From positions 1-64,000 of the forward strand of contig NZ_JHWH01000026.1 of the NCBI RefSeq assembly GCF_000622145.1: a stretch of DNA of 64,000 nucleotides, given 5' to 3'. Positions 29,116 through 38,212 of this stretch are shown here, in pieces. A program made the translations under genes and the position numbers. The DNA comes from Paracoccus yeei ATCC BAA-599. GTDB taxonomy: Bacteria > Pseudomonadota > Alphaproteobacteria > Rhodobacterales > Rhodobacteraceae. The notes beneath the pieces were generated by a model. That model was not told the DNA's origin. It did not search any database and was given only the letters and a program-made list of their open reading frames with translations. How positions within the stretch are numbered: position 1 is the stretch's first letter; each line of letters begins with the position of its first letter.

Positions 29116-30573
29116 ATGTGCCTGACCTGCCTTGAAACCGTCGCAAGCACCGGCGCGGTGCGTTTCTGCCAATGCGGCAGCCCCCAGACACTGGCCGCCA
29201 TGGCCCGGATCGAGGCCGACATCTCGCGCCGGCAGATGATTGGCGGCATGGCCGCGGTGGTCGGCATGTTCGCGGGCTTCGGCCTGGCGCCGCGCGAGTT
29301 GCGCGCCCAGACCCCGGCCAGGCCGCTGCTGCTGACCAACCTGCGGCTGTTCGACGGCCAGACCCTGTCCCTGCGCGACGGGGTCGAGATCCTGGTCGAT
29401 TCCGGCCGCATCGCCGCGCTGCCGGGGGCCGGGCAGGGGCCGCAGGACGCCGAGCGCATCGACTGCGGCGGACGCACGGTCATCCCCGGCCTGATCGACA
29501 CCCATTGGCATGCGACGCTGTGCGGCATCAGCCAGATCGCCGCGATGACCCAGGACATCGGCTTTGTCCACCTGATCGCCGGCCAGCAGGCTGGCGCGAC
29601 GCTGATGCGCGGCTTCACCACGGTCCGCGACGTCGGCGGCCCGGCCTTCGGGCTGCAGGCGGCCATCGACCGCGGCGTCGTCACCGGGCCGCGGATCTTC
29701 CCCTCGGGCGCGATCCTGTCGCAGACCTCGGGTCATGGCGATTTCCGCTTTTCGAACGCGCTGCCGATGATGCCCTCGGATCCGGCGGATTACGCGACCC
29801 GGCAGGGCATGACCGCGCTGGCCGACGGCGTGCCCGAGGTGCTGCGCCGCACGCGCGAGCAGCTGATGAAGGGCGCGAGCCAGATCAAGATCAGCGCCGG
29901 CGGCGGCGTCGCCTCGCAATACGACCCGCTGGAATCGCTTCAGTTCACCCTGGACGAGATGCGGGCGGCCGTGGATGCGGCCGCCGATTGGGGCACCTAT
30001 GTCTGCGCCCATGTCTATACCGCGCCCGGCATCCGCCGCTGCATCGAGGCCGGGGTGAAGTCCATCGAGCATGGCCAGCTGGCCGACGAGGATACCGTGC
30101 GCATGATGGCCGACCGCGGCACCTGGTGGTCGATCCAGCCGTTCCTCCAGGACGAGGATGCCAATAGCTACACCGACCCCAAGGCCGTCGCCGCGCAAAA
30201 GGCGGTGGCCGAGGGCACGGTGCAGGCCTTCGAATGGGCCGACAAGCACAAGGTCAACTGGGCCTTCGGCACCGACATCCTGTATGGCGGCGGCGAATCG
30301 CAGGGTCGGCAACTGGCGAAGCTCGCGCGCTTCATGTCGCCGCTGGCGGCGCTGCATCGCGCGACCGGCGCGGCCGGCGCGCTGCTGGCGCTGTCGGGCG
30401 GGCGCGCGCCCTATGACGGGCGGCTGGGGGTGATCGCCGAGGATGCGCTGGCCGACCTTCTGGTCATCGACGGCGACACCGAGGCGAGCCTCGACTGGCT
30501 GGCCGATACGGCCAATCTGCGGCTGATCATGAAGAACGGCCGGCTGTTCAAGAACGAGTTGCAGGGGGGATGA
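29116..30573 (+). CDS. Exported amidohydrolase with Cys-rich N-terminus
   Basis: This 485-residue protein is an imidazolonepropionase-like amidohydrolase. The metal ligands are H130xH132 (DTHWHA), the Lys in SQIKISAGGG, the His in CAHVYT, the His in IEHGQL and the Asp in FGTDILYG. A twin-arginine-type leader is present: SRRQMIGG at 37-44, a hydrophobic stretch and then RAQ. Unusually it begins after about 35 extra residues containing Cys2, Cys5, Cys18 and Cys20. The next gene starts on its stop codon (ATGA) and encodes an outer-membrane barrel. The substrate is probably a small peptide or cyclic amide taken up from outside; this is inference. Confidence 0.88.
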   Translation: MCLTCLETVASTGAVRFCQCGSPQTLAAMARIEADISRRQMIGGMAAVVGMFAGFGLAPRELRAQTPARPLLLTNLRLFDGQTLSLRDGVEILVDSGRIAALPGAGQGPQDAERIDCGGRTVIPGLIDTHWHATLCGISQIAAMTQDIGFVHLIAGQQAGATLMRGFTTVRDVGGPAFGLQAAIDRGVVTGPRIFPSGAILSQTSGHGDFRFSNALPMMPSDPADYATRQGMTALADGVPEVLRRTREQLMKGASQIKISAGGGVASQYDPLESLQFTLDEMRAAVDAAADWGTYVCAHVYTAPGIRRCIEAGVKSIEHGQLADEDTVRMMADRGTWWSIQPFLQDEDANSYTDPKAVAAQKAVAEGTVQAFEWADKHKVNWAFGTDILYGGGESQGRQLAKLARFMSPLAALHRATGAAGALLALSGGRAPYDGRLGVIAEDALADLLVIDGDTEASLDWLADTANLRLIMKNGRLFKNELQGG

Positions 30574-31301
30574 GGATGCGCAAATTCCTGGCGGCCGCCG
30601 CGGCGGCGCTTTCCACGGGGCTGGCGCCCGCCATGGCGCAGGACTGGTCGGGCCAGATCACGCCCTATGTCTGGGGCGCCGGCCTGGGCGGCGACGTGAC
30701 GCCCTTTGCCGGGGCGCCGACGCTGTCCTTCGACAAGTCGCTGTCCGAAGTGCTCGAGGATACCGACGGCGCCTTCTTCCTGTCGGGCTTTGCCCGGCGC
30801 GACCGGCTGGTGCTGATGGGCGATCTGAGCTGGTCGACAAGCTCCAAGGCCGGCACCCTGCCGCCGGGACTGCCGGCCGAGGGCAAGGTCACGCAGCGCT
30901 CGCTGACGCTGCTGGCCGGCTGGCGGGCGGTCTCGAACGACCGCATGACACTGGATGCGCTGGCCGGTGCCCGCGCCTGGCGGGTCAAGGGCCGGATCTC
31001 GGTCGCGGGCGGCGCGCGCTCGGCCTCGCCCGGCAAGGATTTCGTCGATCCCATCGTCGCGCTGCGGGCCAATGTCACGCTGGCGCCGCAGTGGTCGGCG
31101 ATCCTCTATGCCGATGTCGGCGGCTTCGGCGCGGGGTCCGAGCATACCAGCCAGTTCCTGGCCACGGTGAATTATCAGGTCACCGACCAGCTTTACCTCT
31201 CGGCCGGCTATCGCCAGCTGAACGTCGATTATCGCGATGGCGGCACACGGCTGGACGTGACCATGGCCGGGCCGATCCTGGGCGCCACCTGGCGCTTCTG
31301 A
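30570..31301 (+). CDS. Outer-membrane beta-barrel protein
   Basis: This 243-residue protein has a signal peptide (RKFLAAAAAALSTGLAPAMAQ). Alternating hydrophobic strands follow, such as ITPYVWGAGLGGDV, QWSAILYADVGGF and LYLSAGYRQLNVDY, and it ends in Phe (GATWRF). The terminal Phe and strand pattern indicate an outer-membrane barrel of about eight strands, not necessarily a pore. The ATG overlaps the stop of the amidohydrolase. A second ATG at 30576 is possible. Confidence 0.85.
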   Translation: MRMRKFLAAAAAALSTGLAPAMAQDWSGQITPYVWGAGLGGDVTPFAGAPTLSFDKSLSEVLEDTDGAFFLSGFARRDRLVLMGDLSWSTSSKAGTLPPGLPAEGKVTQRSLTLLAGWRAVSNDRMTLDALAGARAWRVKGRISVAGGARSASPGKDFVDPIVALRANVTLAPQWSAILYADVGGFGAGSEHTSQFLATVNYQVTDQLYLSAGYRQLNVDYRDGGTRLDVTMAGPILGATWRF

Positions 31302-31305
31302 CGAA

Positions 31306-31329
31306 AAGGCCGGGGTCGCCCCCGGCCTT
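31306..31329. terminator. Bidirectional terminator between barrel gene and tyrS
   Basis: A 10-bp perfect stem AAGGCCGGGG/CCCCGGCCTT with a TCGC loop lies between convergent stop codons. The AAAA on its left gives U residues for the tyrS transcript. Confidence 0.85.
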
Positions 31330-31335
31330 GCCGCC

Positions 31336-32574
31336 TTAACCCACCCGCACCATCCGGTGCTTCTTCTTCCCGACCGAGACCTTCAGCCCGTCCCCGATCA
31401 GCCCGGCATCGACCGCAAGCTGCGGGTCGCTGACCGCCTCGTTGTTCAGGCGCAGGCCACCCTCGGCGATCAGGCGCTTGGCCTCTTTCCCCGAGGCCGC
31501 GATGCCGGTCTGGGCCAGCATCTGCACCACCGAGACGGGCAGCGCATCGGCGCCGATCGTCACCACCTCGAGATCGCCGCCGGCGCCGCCCTGCTCGAAG
31601 ACCTCGCGCGCGGTGGCCTCGGCCGAGGCGGCGGCCTCGGCGCCGTGCAACAGCGTCGTCACCTCGTTGGCCAGGATGATCTTGGCGGCGTTGATCTCGG
31701 ACCCCGACAGCGCGCCCAGGCGGTTGCATTCCGCGACCGGCAGATCGGTGTAAAGCTTCAGGAACCGGCCGACGTCGGCGTCGGTGGTGTTGCGCCAGAA
31801 CTGCCAGAATTCATAAGGCGACAGCATCGCGCCGTTCAGCCAGACCGCGCCGCCCGCCGACTTGCCCATCTTGCGCCCGTCGCTGGTCGTCAGCAGCGGC
31901 GAGGTCAGGCCCCAGATCTCGCCATCCAGCACGCGGCGGGTCAGGTCGATGCCGTTGACGATATTGCCCCACTGGTCCGAGCCACCCATCTGCAGCCGGC
32001 AGTCGTAGCGCCGGTACAGTTCCAGGAAGTCATAGGCCTGCAGGATCATGTAGTTGAATTCGAGGAAGCTCAGCGATTGTTCCCGGTCCAGCCGCGACTT
32101 GACCGATTCGAACGACAGCATCCGGTTGACGCTGAAATGCCGGCCGATGTCGCGCAGGAAATCCAGATAGTTCAGGCTGTCCAGCCATTCGGCGTTGTTG
32201 AGCATCATCGCGCGCCCCTCGCCGTAATCGAGGTAGCGGGCAAAGACCTGCTGCATGCCGTCGATGTTCGCCTGGATCGCATCCGGGGTCAGCAGCGGGC
32301 GCTCCTCGGAGCGGAAGCTGGGGTCGCCCACCTTGGTCGTGCCGCCGCCCATCAGCGTGATCGGGCGGTTGCCGGTCCTTTGGAACCAGCGCAGCATCAT
32401 GATGTTCAGAAGGTGCCCGACATGCAGGCTGGCTGCCGTCGCGTCATACCCGATATAGGCCGTCACCGAACCTTCGATCAGCGCCTCGTCCAGCGCCTGC
32501 AGGTCGGTGCAGTCCGCCAGATAGCCGCGTTCGATCATCACATGCAGAAAGTCGGATTTGGCACGGTATGTCAT
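31336..32574 (-). CDS. tyrS: Tyrosyl-tRNA synthetase
   Basis: TyrS charges tRNA-Tyr. The 412-residue class I synthetase has the HIGH-type motif HVGHL, the KMSKS-type motif KMGKS and a C-terminal S4 RNA-binding domain ([11 protein letters not shown]). The start at 32574 ([12 protein letters not shown]) follows AAAGGAA. It is divergent from anmK with 55 bases between the starts. Confidence 0.97.
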   Translation of the reverse strand: MTYRAKSDFLHVMIERGYLADCTDLQALDEALIEGSVTAYIGYDATAASLHVGHLLNIMMLRWFQRTGNRPITLMGGGTTKVGDPSFRSEERPLLTPDAIQANIDGMQQVFARYLDYGEGRAMMLNNAEWLDSLNYLDFLRDIGRHFSVNRMLSFESVKSRLDREQSLSFLEFNYMILQAYDFLELYRRYDCRLQMGGSDQWGNIVNGIDLTRRVLDGEIWGLTSPLLTTSDGRKMGKSAGGAVWLNGAMLSPYEFWQFWRNTTDADVGRFLKLYTDLPVAECNRLGALSGSEINAAKIILANEVTTLLHGAEAAASAEATAREVFEQGGAGGDLEVVTIGADALPVSVVQMLAQTGIAASGKEAKRLIAEGGLRLNNEAVSDPQLAVDAGLIGDGLKVSVGKKKHRMVRVG

Positions 32575-32629
32575 GGGCTGTTCCTTTCGAATGGCGCGGA
32601 TATACCGTTCGGGCGGAAAAAGGGAAAGC

Positions 32630-33730
32630 ATGATGATCCAGGCCCTGGGGATGATGTCGGGAACCTCGCTGGACGGGGTGGACGCGGCGCTGATCGAAAC
32701 GGACGGCCTGCGCATCGCAGGCTTTGGCCGCAGCGCCTTTCGCGCCTATTCGGGCAATGAATCGGGGCTGCTGCACGGCGCGCTGGGCCAGTGGCCCGGC
32801 GGGCCTGACGTGGCCGAGGCGGCGGCGCTTTCGGTCGCGGCCCATGCCGATCTGGCCGCGGGGTTCCCCGAGGCGGAACTGGTCGGCTATCATGGCCAGA
32901 CCCTGGCGCATGACCCCGGCGGGCGCGGCACGCATCAGGCGGGGAACGGGGCGGCGCTGGCGCGCCGGCTCGGCCGCCCGGTGGTCTGGGATTTCCGCTC
33001 CGAGGACCTGCGCCAGGGCGGCGAGGGCGCGCCGCTGGCGCCCTTCTTTCATTGGGCTTGCGCGGAATGGGCGGTGGCGCAGGGCCTGCTTGCGCCCCGG
33101 CCAGTGGGCTTTCTGAACCTGGGCGGGGTCGGCAACCTGACCGTCGCCGATCCCGCCGCCCCCGCGCCCGAGGCGCCGGGCGCCTGCATCGCCTTCGACA
33201 CCGGCCCGGCCAATGCGCCGCTGAACGATCTGATGCGCGCGCGCCTGGGGCTGGAGCGGGACCAGGGCGGGGCGCTGGCCGCGCAGGGCATCCCGGACGA
33301 GGCGGTGATCGCGGCCTTCCTGCGCCACCCCCATTTCGCGCGGCCCCTGCCGAAGTCGCTGGACCGCGATGCCTTCGCCGGCGTGCTGGACGTGGCGCAT
33401 CTGGGCGATGCCGATGCGGCGGCGACATTGACCCATGCGGCGGCGGCGGCGGTCGCGGCGGGGCTGGCGCTGGTGCCGCAGGTCCCGGCGCTGGTGCTGG
33501 TCTGCGGCGGCGGGCGGCACAATGGCGCGATGATGGCCGCGCTGGAGCGGCGCCTGCCCTGCGCCGTCGCCCCGGTCGAGCGGGCCGGCCTTGATGGCGA
33601 CATGCTCGAGGCGCAGGCCTTCGGCTGGCTTGCCGTGCGGGTCTTGCGGGGCCTGCCGACCTCTGGCCCCGGAACGACGGGCGCGCCAGGGCCGGTCTGC
33701 GGCGGCCGGATCAGCCATCCCCGGCGCTGA
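32630..33730 (+). CDS. anmK: Anhydro-N-acetylmuramic acid kinase
   Basis: AnmK phosphorylates and opens 1,6-anhydroMurNAc to MurNAc-6-phosphate in cell-wall recycling. The 366-residue product has the ATP-binding motif [37 protein letters not shown] and [11 protein letters not shown]. The start is the first of two adjacent ATGs at 32630, preceded by AAAGGGAAAG. The last 25 residues are a Gly/Pro-rich tail beyond the usual end. The gene is often next to tyrS in alphaproteobacteria, as here. Confidence 0.95.
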   Translation: MMIQALGMMSGTSLDGVDAALIETDGLRIAGFGRSAFRAYSGNESGLLHGALGQWPGGPDVAEAAALSVAAHADLAAGFPEAELVGYHGQTLAHDPGGRGTHQAGNGAALARRLGRPVVWDFRSEDLRQGGEGAPLAPFFHWACAEWAVAQGLLAPRPVGFLNLGGVGNLTVADPAAPAPEAPGACIAFDTGPANAPLNDLMRARLGLERDQGGALAAQGIPDEAVIAAFLRHPHFARPLPKSLDRDAFAGVLDVAHLGDADAAATLTHAAAAAVAAGLALVPQVPALVLVCGGGRHNGAMMAALERRLPCAVAPVERAGLDGDMLEAQAFGWLAVRVLRGLPTSGPGTTGAPGPVCGGRISHPRR

Positions 33731-33848
33731 CCGCGCCCGGTCTGCCGCAAAAGCGCCAACTGTCGGGAACGATGATACAAATTACGGCGTTTGCCCCCCA
33801 GCGCGGCGGCCTGGCCGTCGCGGATGACGATAATCGGAGGACCTCTTG

Positions 33849-34631
33849 ATGAAACCGCTTGTGATCGCAGCGACCGCCCTGGCCCTTGTTGCGCCGGCTG
33901 CCCATGCCCAGACCGCCACGCCGGCCCCGACTGCCGAGCAGGCGGCCGAGAACGCGGCCGACGCCGCCGAGAACGCGGCCGACGCCGCCGAGAACGCGGC
34001 GCAACAGGCCGAGGATGCCGCCGACAAGGCCGCCGACCAGGCCGGAGCGGCGGCCGAACAGGCCGCGGATGAGGCCGCCGCCGCGGCCGACAGCGCCGCG
34101 GACGCCGCCGCGACCGCGACCGATGACGCGGCCACCGCCGCCGGCATGGACAGCGAGGCCGCCGACGATGCGGCCGCGGCGGCCGAGGATGCGCAGGACT
34201 CCGCCTCGGACGCCGCCGATGCGGCGGTGGATGCGGCCGCCGAGACGCCGGTGACGCCCCCCGACGTGAACGCGCCCGCGATCTCGGAGGCCGAGCCGGG
34301 GCTGTTGGGCTCGTGGCTGACCAGCCGCCGGATCTGGACGACGAACCAGCCTTCGTCCACGGAATGGGTCGATCCCGCGCTGGATCAGCGTCCCGCAGAA
34401 TGGCAGGACATCGCCAAGGTCAACGACATCGTGCTGGACGATTCGGGCAATGTCGTGGGCTATGTCGCCGATATCGGCGGCTTCCTGGGCATCGGTGCGA
34501 AAAAGGTGCTGCTGGGCGTCGACGCGATCCACCTGGTGACCGTGGGCAACGACACGTTCTTTGCCACGAACTACACCAAGGAGGAACTGCAGGCGCTGCC
34601 CGATTTCGACGAAAAGACCGTGCGCCGCTGA
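33849..34631 (+). CDS. Exported Ala-rich coiled-coil protein with C-terminal PRC-barrel
   Basis: This 260-residue protein has a signal peptide (MKPLVIAATALALVAPAAHAQ). A low-complexity Ala/Asp/Glu helix follows at about residues 30-135, including the repeat NAADAAE. The C-terminal domain (about 155-255) looks like a PRC-barrel: DIAKVNDIVLDDSGNVVGYVADIGGFLGIGAKKV. PRC-barrels bind proteins or small ligands. The helical part could reach across the periplasm. A 21-base DNA repeat underlies the start of the helix. GGAGG precedes the ATG. Confidence 0.82.
   Translation: MKPLVIAATALALVAPAAHAQTATPAPTAEQAAENAADAAENAADAAENAAQQAEDAADKAADQAGAAAEQAADEAAAAADSAADAAATATDDAATAAGMDSEAADDAAAAAEDAQDSASDAADAAVDAAAETPVTPPDVNAPAISEAEPGLLGSWLTSRRIWTTNQPSSTEWVDPALDQRPAEWQDIAKVNDIVLDDSGNVVGYVADIGGFLGIGAKKVLLGVDAIHLVTVGNDTFFATNYTKEELQALPDFDEKTVRR
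33945..34001 (+). repeat. 21-base tandem repeat inside Ala-rich gene
   Basis: The 21-base unit beginning GCCGAGAACGCGGCC occurs two full times and once partially, in frame, coding for the heptad-length peptide AENAADA. The 21-base period equals seven codons, that is one helical heptad, so slippage would change coiled-coil length without breaking the frame. Confidence 0.85.
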
Positions 34632-34654
34632 CCCGGTCCGAAGGCAAGGCTGAC

Positions 34655-34690
34655 GGGGGCGTCCTTTCGGGCGCCCCTTTGGCTTTTTTA
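34655..34690 (+). terminator. Terminator after the PRC-barrel gene
   Basis: A GGGGCG/CGCCCC stem with a loop of ten bases is followed by TTTGGCTTTTTT, about 25 bases beyond the stop. Confidence 0.75.
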
Positions 34691-34703
34691 GGCAAGATCG
34701 GCC

Positions 34704-34731
34704 TTGACGGGGCCGGCGGGCATGCGTAAAC
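34704..34731 (+). promoter_or_regulatory. Candidate promoter of the tRNA-Asp pair
   Basis: TTGACG at 34704 and TGCGTAAAC near 34723 have a spacing of about 15-16 bases and lie about 40 bases before the first tRNA. The -35 is a good match and the -10 is partial. Confidence 0.4.
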
Positions 34732-34771
34732 CCCCTCGCACCCCGGACGACGATCCGGGGAAATGGTCTGC

Positions 34772-34848
34772 GCGGTTGTAGCTCAGTTGGTTAGAGTACC
34801 GGCCTGTCACGCCGGGGGTCGCGGGTTCGAGCCCCGTCAACCGCGCCA
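34772..34848 (+). tRNA. tRNA-Asp (anticodon GTC), copy 1
   Basis: The 77-base cloverleaf has acceptor arm GCGGTTG/CAACCGC, anticodon loop CTGTCAC with GTC, T-loop GTTCGAGCC and an encoded CCA. It is identical to the second copy 27 bases downstream. Confidence 0.97.
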
Positions 34849-34875
34849 CCATTTCCAGTTATCGTCACGAAAAGC

Positions 34876-34952
34876 GCGGTTGTAGCTCAGTTGGTTAGAG
34901 TACCGGCCTGTCACGCCGGGGGTCGCGGGTTCGAGCCCCGTCAACCGCGCCA
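34876..34952 (+). tRNA. tRNA-Asp (anticodon GTC), copy 2
   Basis: This is an exact 77-base duplicate of copy 1. With two extra flanking bases the perfect direct repeat is 79 bases long, so the pair probably arose by recent tandem duplication or is kept identical by gene conversion. The pair should be cotranscribed. Confidence 0.97.
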
Positions 34953-35008
34953 TTTTCCTTTTCCCCCTTTCCGACAGGCGGCGCCGGCCTTGGCTCGGGC
35001 TGTTGCAT

Positions 35009-35029
35009 GGGTATTTGGAAAACGGTGAA
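35009..35029 (+). repeat. GGGTATTTG-family 3' repeat, copy 2
   Basis: GGGTATTTGGAAAACGGTGA (then A) lies 57 bases after the second tRNA-Asp, in the same orientation. The gap between the tRNAs and sspB holds only this element. Confidence 0.8.
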
Positions 35030-35121
35030 ACCCTGCGGGGGGGCCCGAATGCGGGCGCTAGGGGGCTTTTCATCGGGGCGCAAAACCCTATGCTTGGCCC
35101 AAGAAAGCAGGGGAGACGCTG

Positions 35122-35592
35122 ATGGCGCGCGGAATTGATTACGGCGGGATGATGCACCGTGCCATGCAGCGGCTGATCGCGGATGTCCTGGATGCCGTCG
35201 CCCGGGAGGGCCTGCCGGGCGATCATCATTTCTTCATCACCTTCGATACCCGCGACCCGGACGTGGAGATGGCCGACTGGCTGCGGGAGCGCTATCCCGA
35301 GGAGATGACCATCGTCATCCAGCACTGGTTCGACAGCCTGGAGGTCCGGCCCGAGGGTTTTGCCATCACCCTGAACTTTGGCGATTCGCCCGAGCCGCTG
35401 TACATCCCCTTCGATGCGCTGCGCACCTTCGTCGATCCCTCGGTCGAATTCGGCCTGCGGTTCGAGACCCAGGTCGAAGATGACGAGGACGAGGATGAGG
35501 ACGAGGACGACGCCTCGGACGGCGGCGAAGGCGCCGAGGATGCCCCCAAGGGCGGGGGCGAGGTCGTCAGTCTGGACAAGTGGCGCAAGTAG
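35122..35592 (+). CDS. sspB: ClpXP adaptor SspB (alphaproteobacterial type)
   Basis: SspB tethers ssrA-tagged and other substrates to ClpXP. The 156-residue product has the folded substrate-binding part (residues about 1-120; FFITFDTRDPDVEMADWLRE, MTIVIQHWF). An acidic flexible linker of Glu/Asp repeats follows (about 122-135), and the C-terminal ClpX-binding motif VVSLDKWRK is present. This three-part structure is diagnostic. GGGGAGA precedes the ATG. Confidence 0.95.
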   Translation: MARGIDYGGMMHRAMQRLIADVLDAVAREGLPGDHHFFITFDTRDPDVEMADWLRERYPEEMTIVIQHWFDSLEVRPEGFAITLNFGDSPEPLYIPFDALRTFVDPSVEFGLRFETQVEDDEDEDEDEDDASDGGEGAEDAPKGGGEVVSLDKWRK

Positions 35593-35652
35593 GCCGTCAT
35601 ATCCCTGTCACCGGCAAGCAATAGGGCGGTCTTCGCATAGCTGGAGGCCGCC

Positions 35653-36213
35653 TTGTCCGATCTGTCGTTGTTTCTTGGCCAGTTTCTGCGCCGGCCCGGG
35701 GAAATCCGCGCCGTCGCCCCCACCGGCCGTTCGGCCGCGCGCGAGATGGCGCGGCCCGTCACGCCCGACATGCAGGCGGTGGCCGAGATCGGCGCCGGCA
35801 CCGGCACCATCACCCAGGCCATCCTGGCGCGGGGCCTGGCGCCCGAGCGGCTGGAGCTTTACGAGCTGAACGCCGCCTTCTGCGACCGGCTGCGCCAGCG
35901 CTTTCCCGGCGCGCAGGTCCACAACCTGCCGGCGCAAGAGATGGTGAATGTCGGGCGGGGCGACCTGGATGCGGTCGTCTCGGGCGTGCCGACATTGCCA
36001 ATGCCGGACGAACTGCAGGCGGCCATCGTCGGGGCCGCGCTGGCGATGATGAAGCCCGGCGCGCCCTTCGTCCAGATCACCTATGGCGCCCTGCCGCCCC
36101 TGTCCGGGGCGGTGCGCGCCCGCTTTGGCCTGGTCCACGAAAAAAGCCGCCGGATCTGGGCCAATCTGCCGCCGGCGCAGGTCTATGTCTTTCGCCAGGG
36201 CCGTGATCGCTAA
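35653..36213 (+). CDS. SAM-dependent methyltransferase (phospholipid N-methyltransferase-like)
   Basis: This 186-residue protein has the SAM-binding motif VAEIGAGTGTITQAIL near residues 42-57. It has the shape of the short PmtA/rRNA-adenine-methylase-like group, with VVSGVPTLPMPDELQ in the position of the NPPY-like motif. The most probable role is methylation of phosphatidylethanolamine toward phosphatidylcholine, but an RNA target is not excluded. The start codon is TTG at 35653, decided by GGAGG at ideal spacing. Confidence 0.8.
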   Translation: MSDLSLFLGQFLRRPGEIRAVAPTGRSAAREMARPVTPDMQAVAEIGAGTGTITQAILARGLAPERLELYELNAAFCDRLRQRFPGAQVHNLPAQEMVNVGRGDLDAVVSGVPTLPMPDELQAAIVGAALAMMKPGAPFVQITYGALPPLSGAVRARFGLVHEKSRRIWANLPPAQVYVFRQGRDR

Positions 36214-36291
36214 CGGCATACTTTCGCATACCATTTGCGAATCCGGCCGCTGGCGGCTACAACCCTCGGCAAAACCGTGAGGGATGATGAC

Positions 36292-37686
36292 ATGACCAAG
36301 ACCCGCACCGAAACCGACAGCTTCGGCCCGCTCGAGGTTCCCGCCGACAAGTATTGGGGGGCGCAGACGCAGCGCTCGATCCAGAACTTCCCCATCGGCT
36401 GGGAAAAGCAGCCCGTGCCCATCATCCGCGCGCTGGGCATCATCAAGCAGGCCGCCGCCCAGGTGAACATGGCGACGGGCAACCTGGACGCCACCCTGGG
36501 CCAGGCGATGGTGCAGGCCGCGCAGGAAGTGGCGGCAGGCAAGTTCGACGACAACTTCCCGCTGGTCGTGTGGCAGACCGGGTCCGGCACGCAGTCGAAC
36601 ATGAACGCGAACGAGGTTATCAGCAACCGCGCCATCGAGATCCTGGGCGGCGAGATGGGCTCGAAGAAGCCGGTGCATCCGAACGACCATGTGAACATGG
36701 GGCAGTCCTCGAACGACACCTTCCCGACCGCGATGCATGTGGCGATCGCCATGCAGGCCCGCGACGTGCTGATCCCGGGGCTGGAAAAGCTGCACAAGGC
36801 GCTGGTCGCGAAGTCGGAGGAATTCAAGGACATCATCAAGATCGGCCGCACCCATACCCAGGATGCGACGCCCCTGACCCTGGGCCAGGAGTTCGGCGGC
36901 TACGCCCACCAGGTCCAGAAGGGCATCGAGCGGGTGAAGCTGGCCCTGTCCGACATCTATGAACTGGCGCAGGGCGGCACCGCCGTCGGCACCGGGCTGA
37001 ACACCAAGAAGGGCTGGGACACGGCCATTGCGGCGGAAATCGCCAAGATCACCGGGCTGCCCTTCGTCACCGCGCCGAACAAGTTCGAGGCGCTGGCGGC
37101 GCATGACGCGATGGTGTTCTTCTCGGGCGCGCTGAAGACGGTGGCAGGCTCGCTGTTCAAGATCGCGAACGACATGCGGCTGCTGGGCTCGGGGCCGCGT
37201 TCGGGTCTGGGCGAACTGATCCTGCCCGAGAACGAGCCGGGCTCGTCGATCATGCCGGGCAAGGTGAACCCGACCCAGGCCGAGGCGCTGACCATGGTCT
37301 GCGCCCATGTCATGGGCAATGACGCGGCCGTCGGCTTTGCCGGTTCGCAGGGTCATTTCGAGCTGAACGTCTATAACCCCATGATGTCCTATAACGTGCT
37401 GCAATCCATGCAGCTGCTGGGCGATGCGGCGGGGTCGTTCACCGACAACATGGTCGTGGGCACGCAGGCCAACATTCCGCGCATCGAGAAGCTGATGAAG
37501 GAATCGCTGATGCTGGTGACCGCGCTGGCGCCGACCATCGGCTATGACAACGCGACCAAGGTCGCCAAGACCGCGCACAAGAACGGCACCACCCTGCGCG
37601 AGGAGGCGATTGCCCTTGGCTTCGTCGATGGCGAGACCTTCGACCGCATCGTGCGCCCCGAGCAGATGGTCGGTCCCGAGGATTGA
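36292..37686 (+). CDS. fumC: Fumarate hydratase, class II
   Basis: FumC interconverts fumarate and malate in the TCA cycle and needs no iron-sulfur cluster. The 464-residue product has [14 protein letters not shown], the substrate motif [18 protein letters not shown] and the superfamily signature [17 protein letters not shown]. The start at 36292 ([12 protein letters not shown]) has GAGGGATGA upstream. Two very small genes follow immediately. Confidence 0.98.
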   Translation: MTKTRTETDSFGPLEVPADKYWGAQTQRSIQNFPIGWEKQPVPIIRALGIIKQAAAQVNMATGNLDATLGQAMVQAAQEVAAGKFDDNFPLVVWQTGSGTQSNMNANEVISNRAIEILGGEMGSKKPVHPNDHVNMGQSSNDTFPTAMHVAIAMQARDVLIPGLEKLHKALVAKSEEFKDIIKIGRTHTQDATPLTLGQEFGGYAHQVQKGIERVKLALSDIYELAQGGTAVGTGLNTKKGWDTAIAAEIAKITGLPFVTAPNKFEALAAHDAMVFFSGALKTVAGSLFKIANDMRLLGSGPRSGLGELILPENEPGSSIMPGKVNPTQAEALTMVCAHVMGNDAAVGFAGSQGHFELNVYNPMMSYNVLQSMQLLGDAAGSFTDNMVVGTQANIPRIEKLMKESLMLVTALAPTIGYDNATKVAKTAHKNGTTLREEAIALGFVDGETFDRIVRPEQMVGPED

Positions 37687-37687
37687 T

Positions 37688-37912
37688 GTGATCGGGTCCG
37701 GTCCCAAGGTGATCAACCTGCGGGCGGCGCGCAAGAGCGCCGCCCGCGATGCCGCCCGCAGGCAGGGCGACCAGAATGCGGCGAAATTCGGCCGCAGCAA
37801 GGCGCAGCGCCAGGCCGAGGACGATGCCGCCGCCCGCGCCGCCCGCCATCTGGACCAGCACATGCTTGGCCCGGACCGGCACGACGACGGGGACGGGGAC
37901 GGCGATGCCTGA
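37688..37912 (+). CDS. DUF4169 family small basic protein
   Basis: This 74-residue protein has KVINLRAARKSAARDAARRQGDQNAAKFGRSKAQR and an AARHLDQH tail, the DUF4169 pattern. The Lys/Arg-rich helix suggests nucleic acid or ribosome contact, but no function is known. It begins with GTG at 37688, one base after the fumC stop codon, with CGAGGA upstream. It overlaps the next gene by 8 bases. Confidence 0.75.
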   Translation: MIGSGPKVINLRAARKSAARDAARRQGDQNAAKFGRSKAQRQAEDDAAARAARHLDQHMLGPDRHDDGDGDGDA

Positions 37913-38144
37913 CCTGCCGCCGATGACCCCCCCGGTCAAGCGATCGGTCACCATCGGCGGACACCGCACCTCGGTCAGTCTGGAGGACGCGTTCTGGAAG
38001 GAATTGCGCGGCATCGCCCGCGCGCGCGGCCAGACCGCCGCCAGCCTGATCGCCGCCATCGACAGCAGGCGCCCGCCCGAGGTGGGGCTGGCGACCGCGT
38101 TGCGGCTGTTCGTCCTGTCCGAACTGGGCCGGCATCAGGGCTAA
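37905..38144 (+). CDS. Ribbon-helix-helix domain protein
   Basis: This 79-residue protein has KRSVTIGGHRTSVSLEDAFWKELRGIARARGQTAASLIAAID, matching the RHH_4 type of ribbon-helix-helix domain common in alphaproteobacteria. It may be a small DNA-binding regulator. It overlaps the DUF4169 gene, so fumC, DUF4169 and this gene form one unit. Confidence 0.82.
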   Translation: MPDLPPMTPPVKRSVTIGGHRTSVSLEDAFWKELRGIARARGQTAASLIAAIDSRRPPEVGLATALRLFVLSELGRHQG

Positions 38145-38212
38145 CGCTTGCGATTTCGGCCTTCGGCGCCTAAAAGCGCCTGCGATATTCCATATGAACA
38201 TTGGGAAGAACC

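Noticed and set aside
33945-34001. Short regular repeats that might suggest a CRISPR-like array.
   Set aside because: The repeats are in-frame codons for a heptad peptide with no spacers of constant length, so this is a coding repeat.
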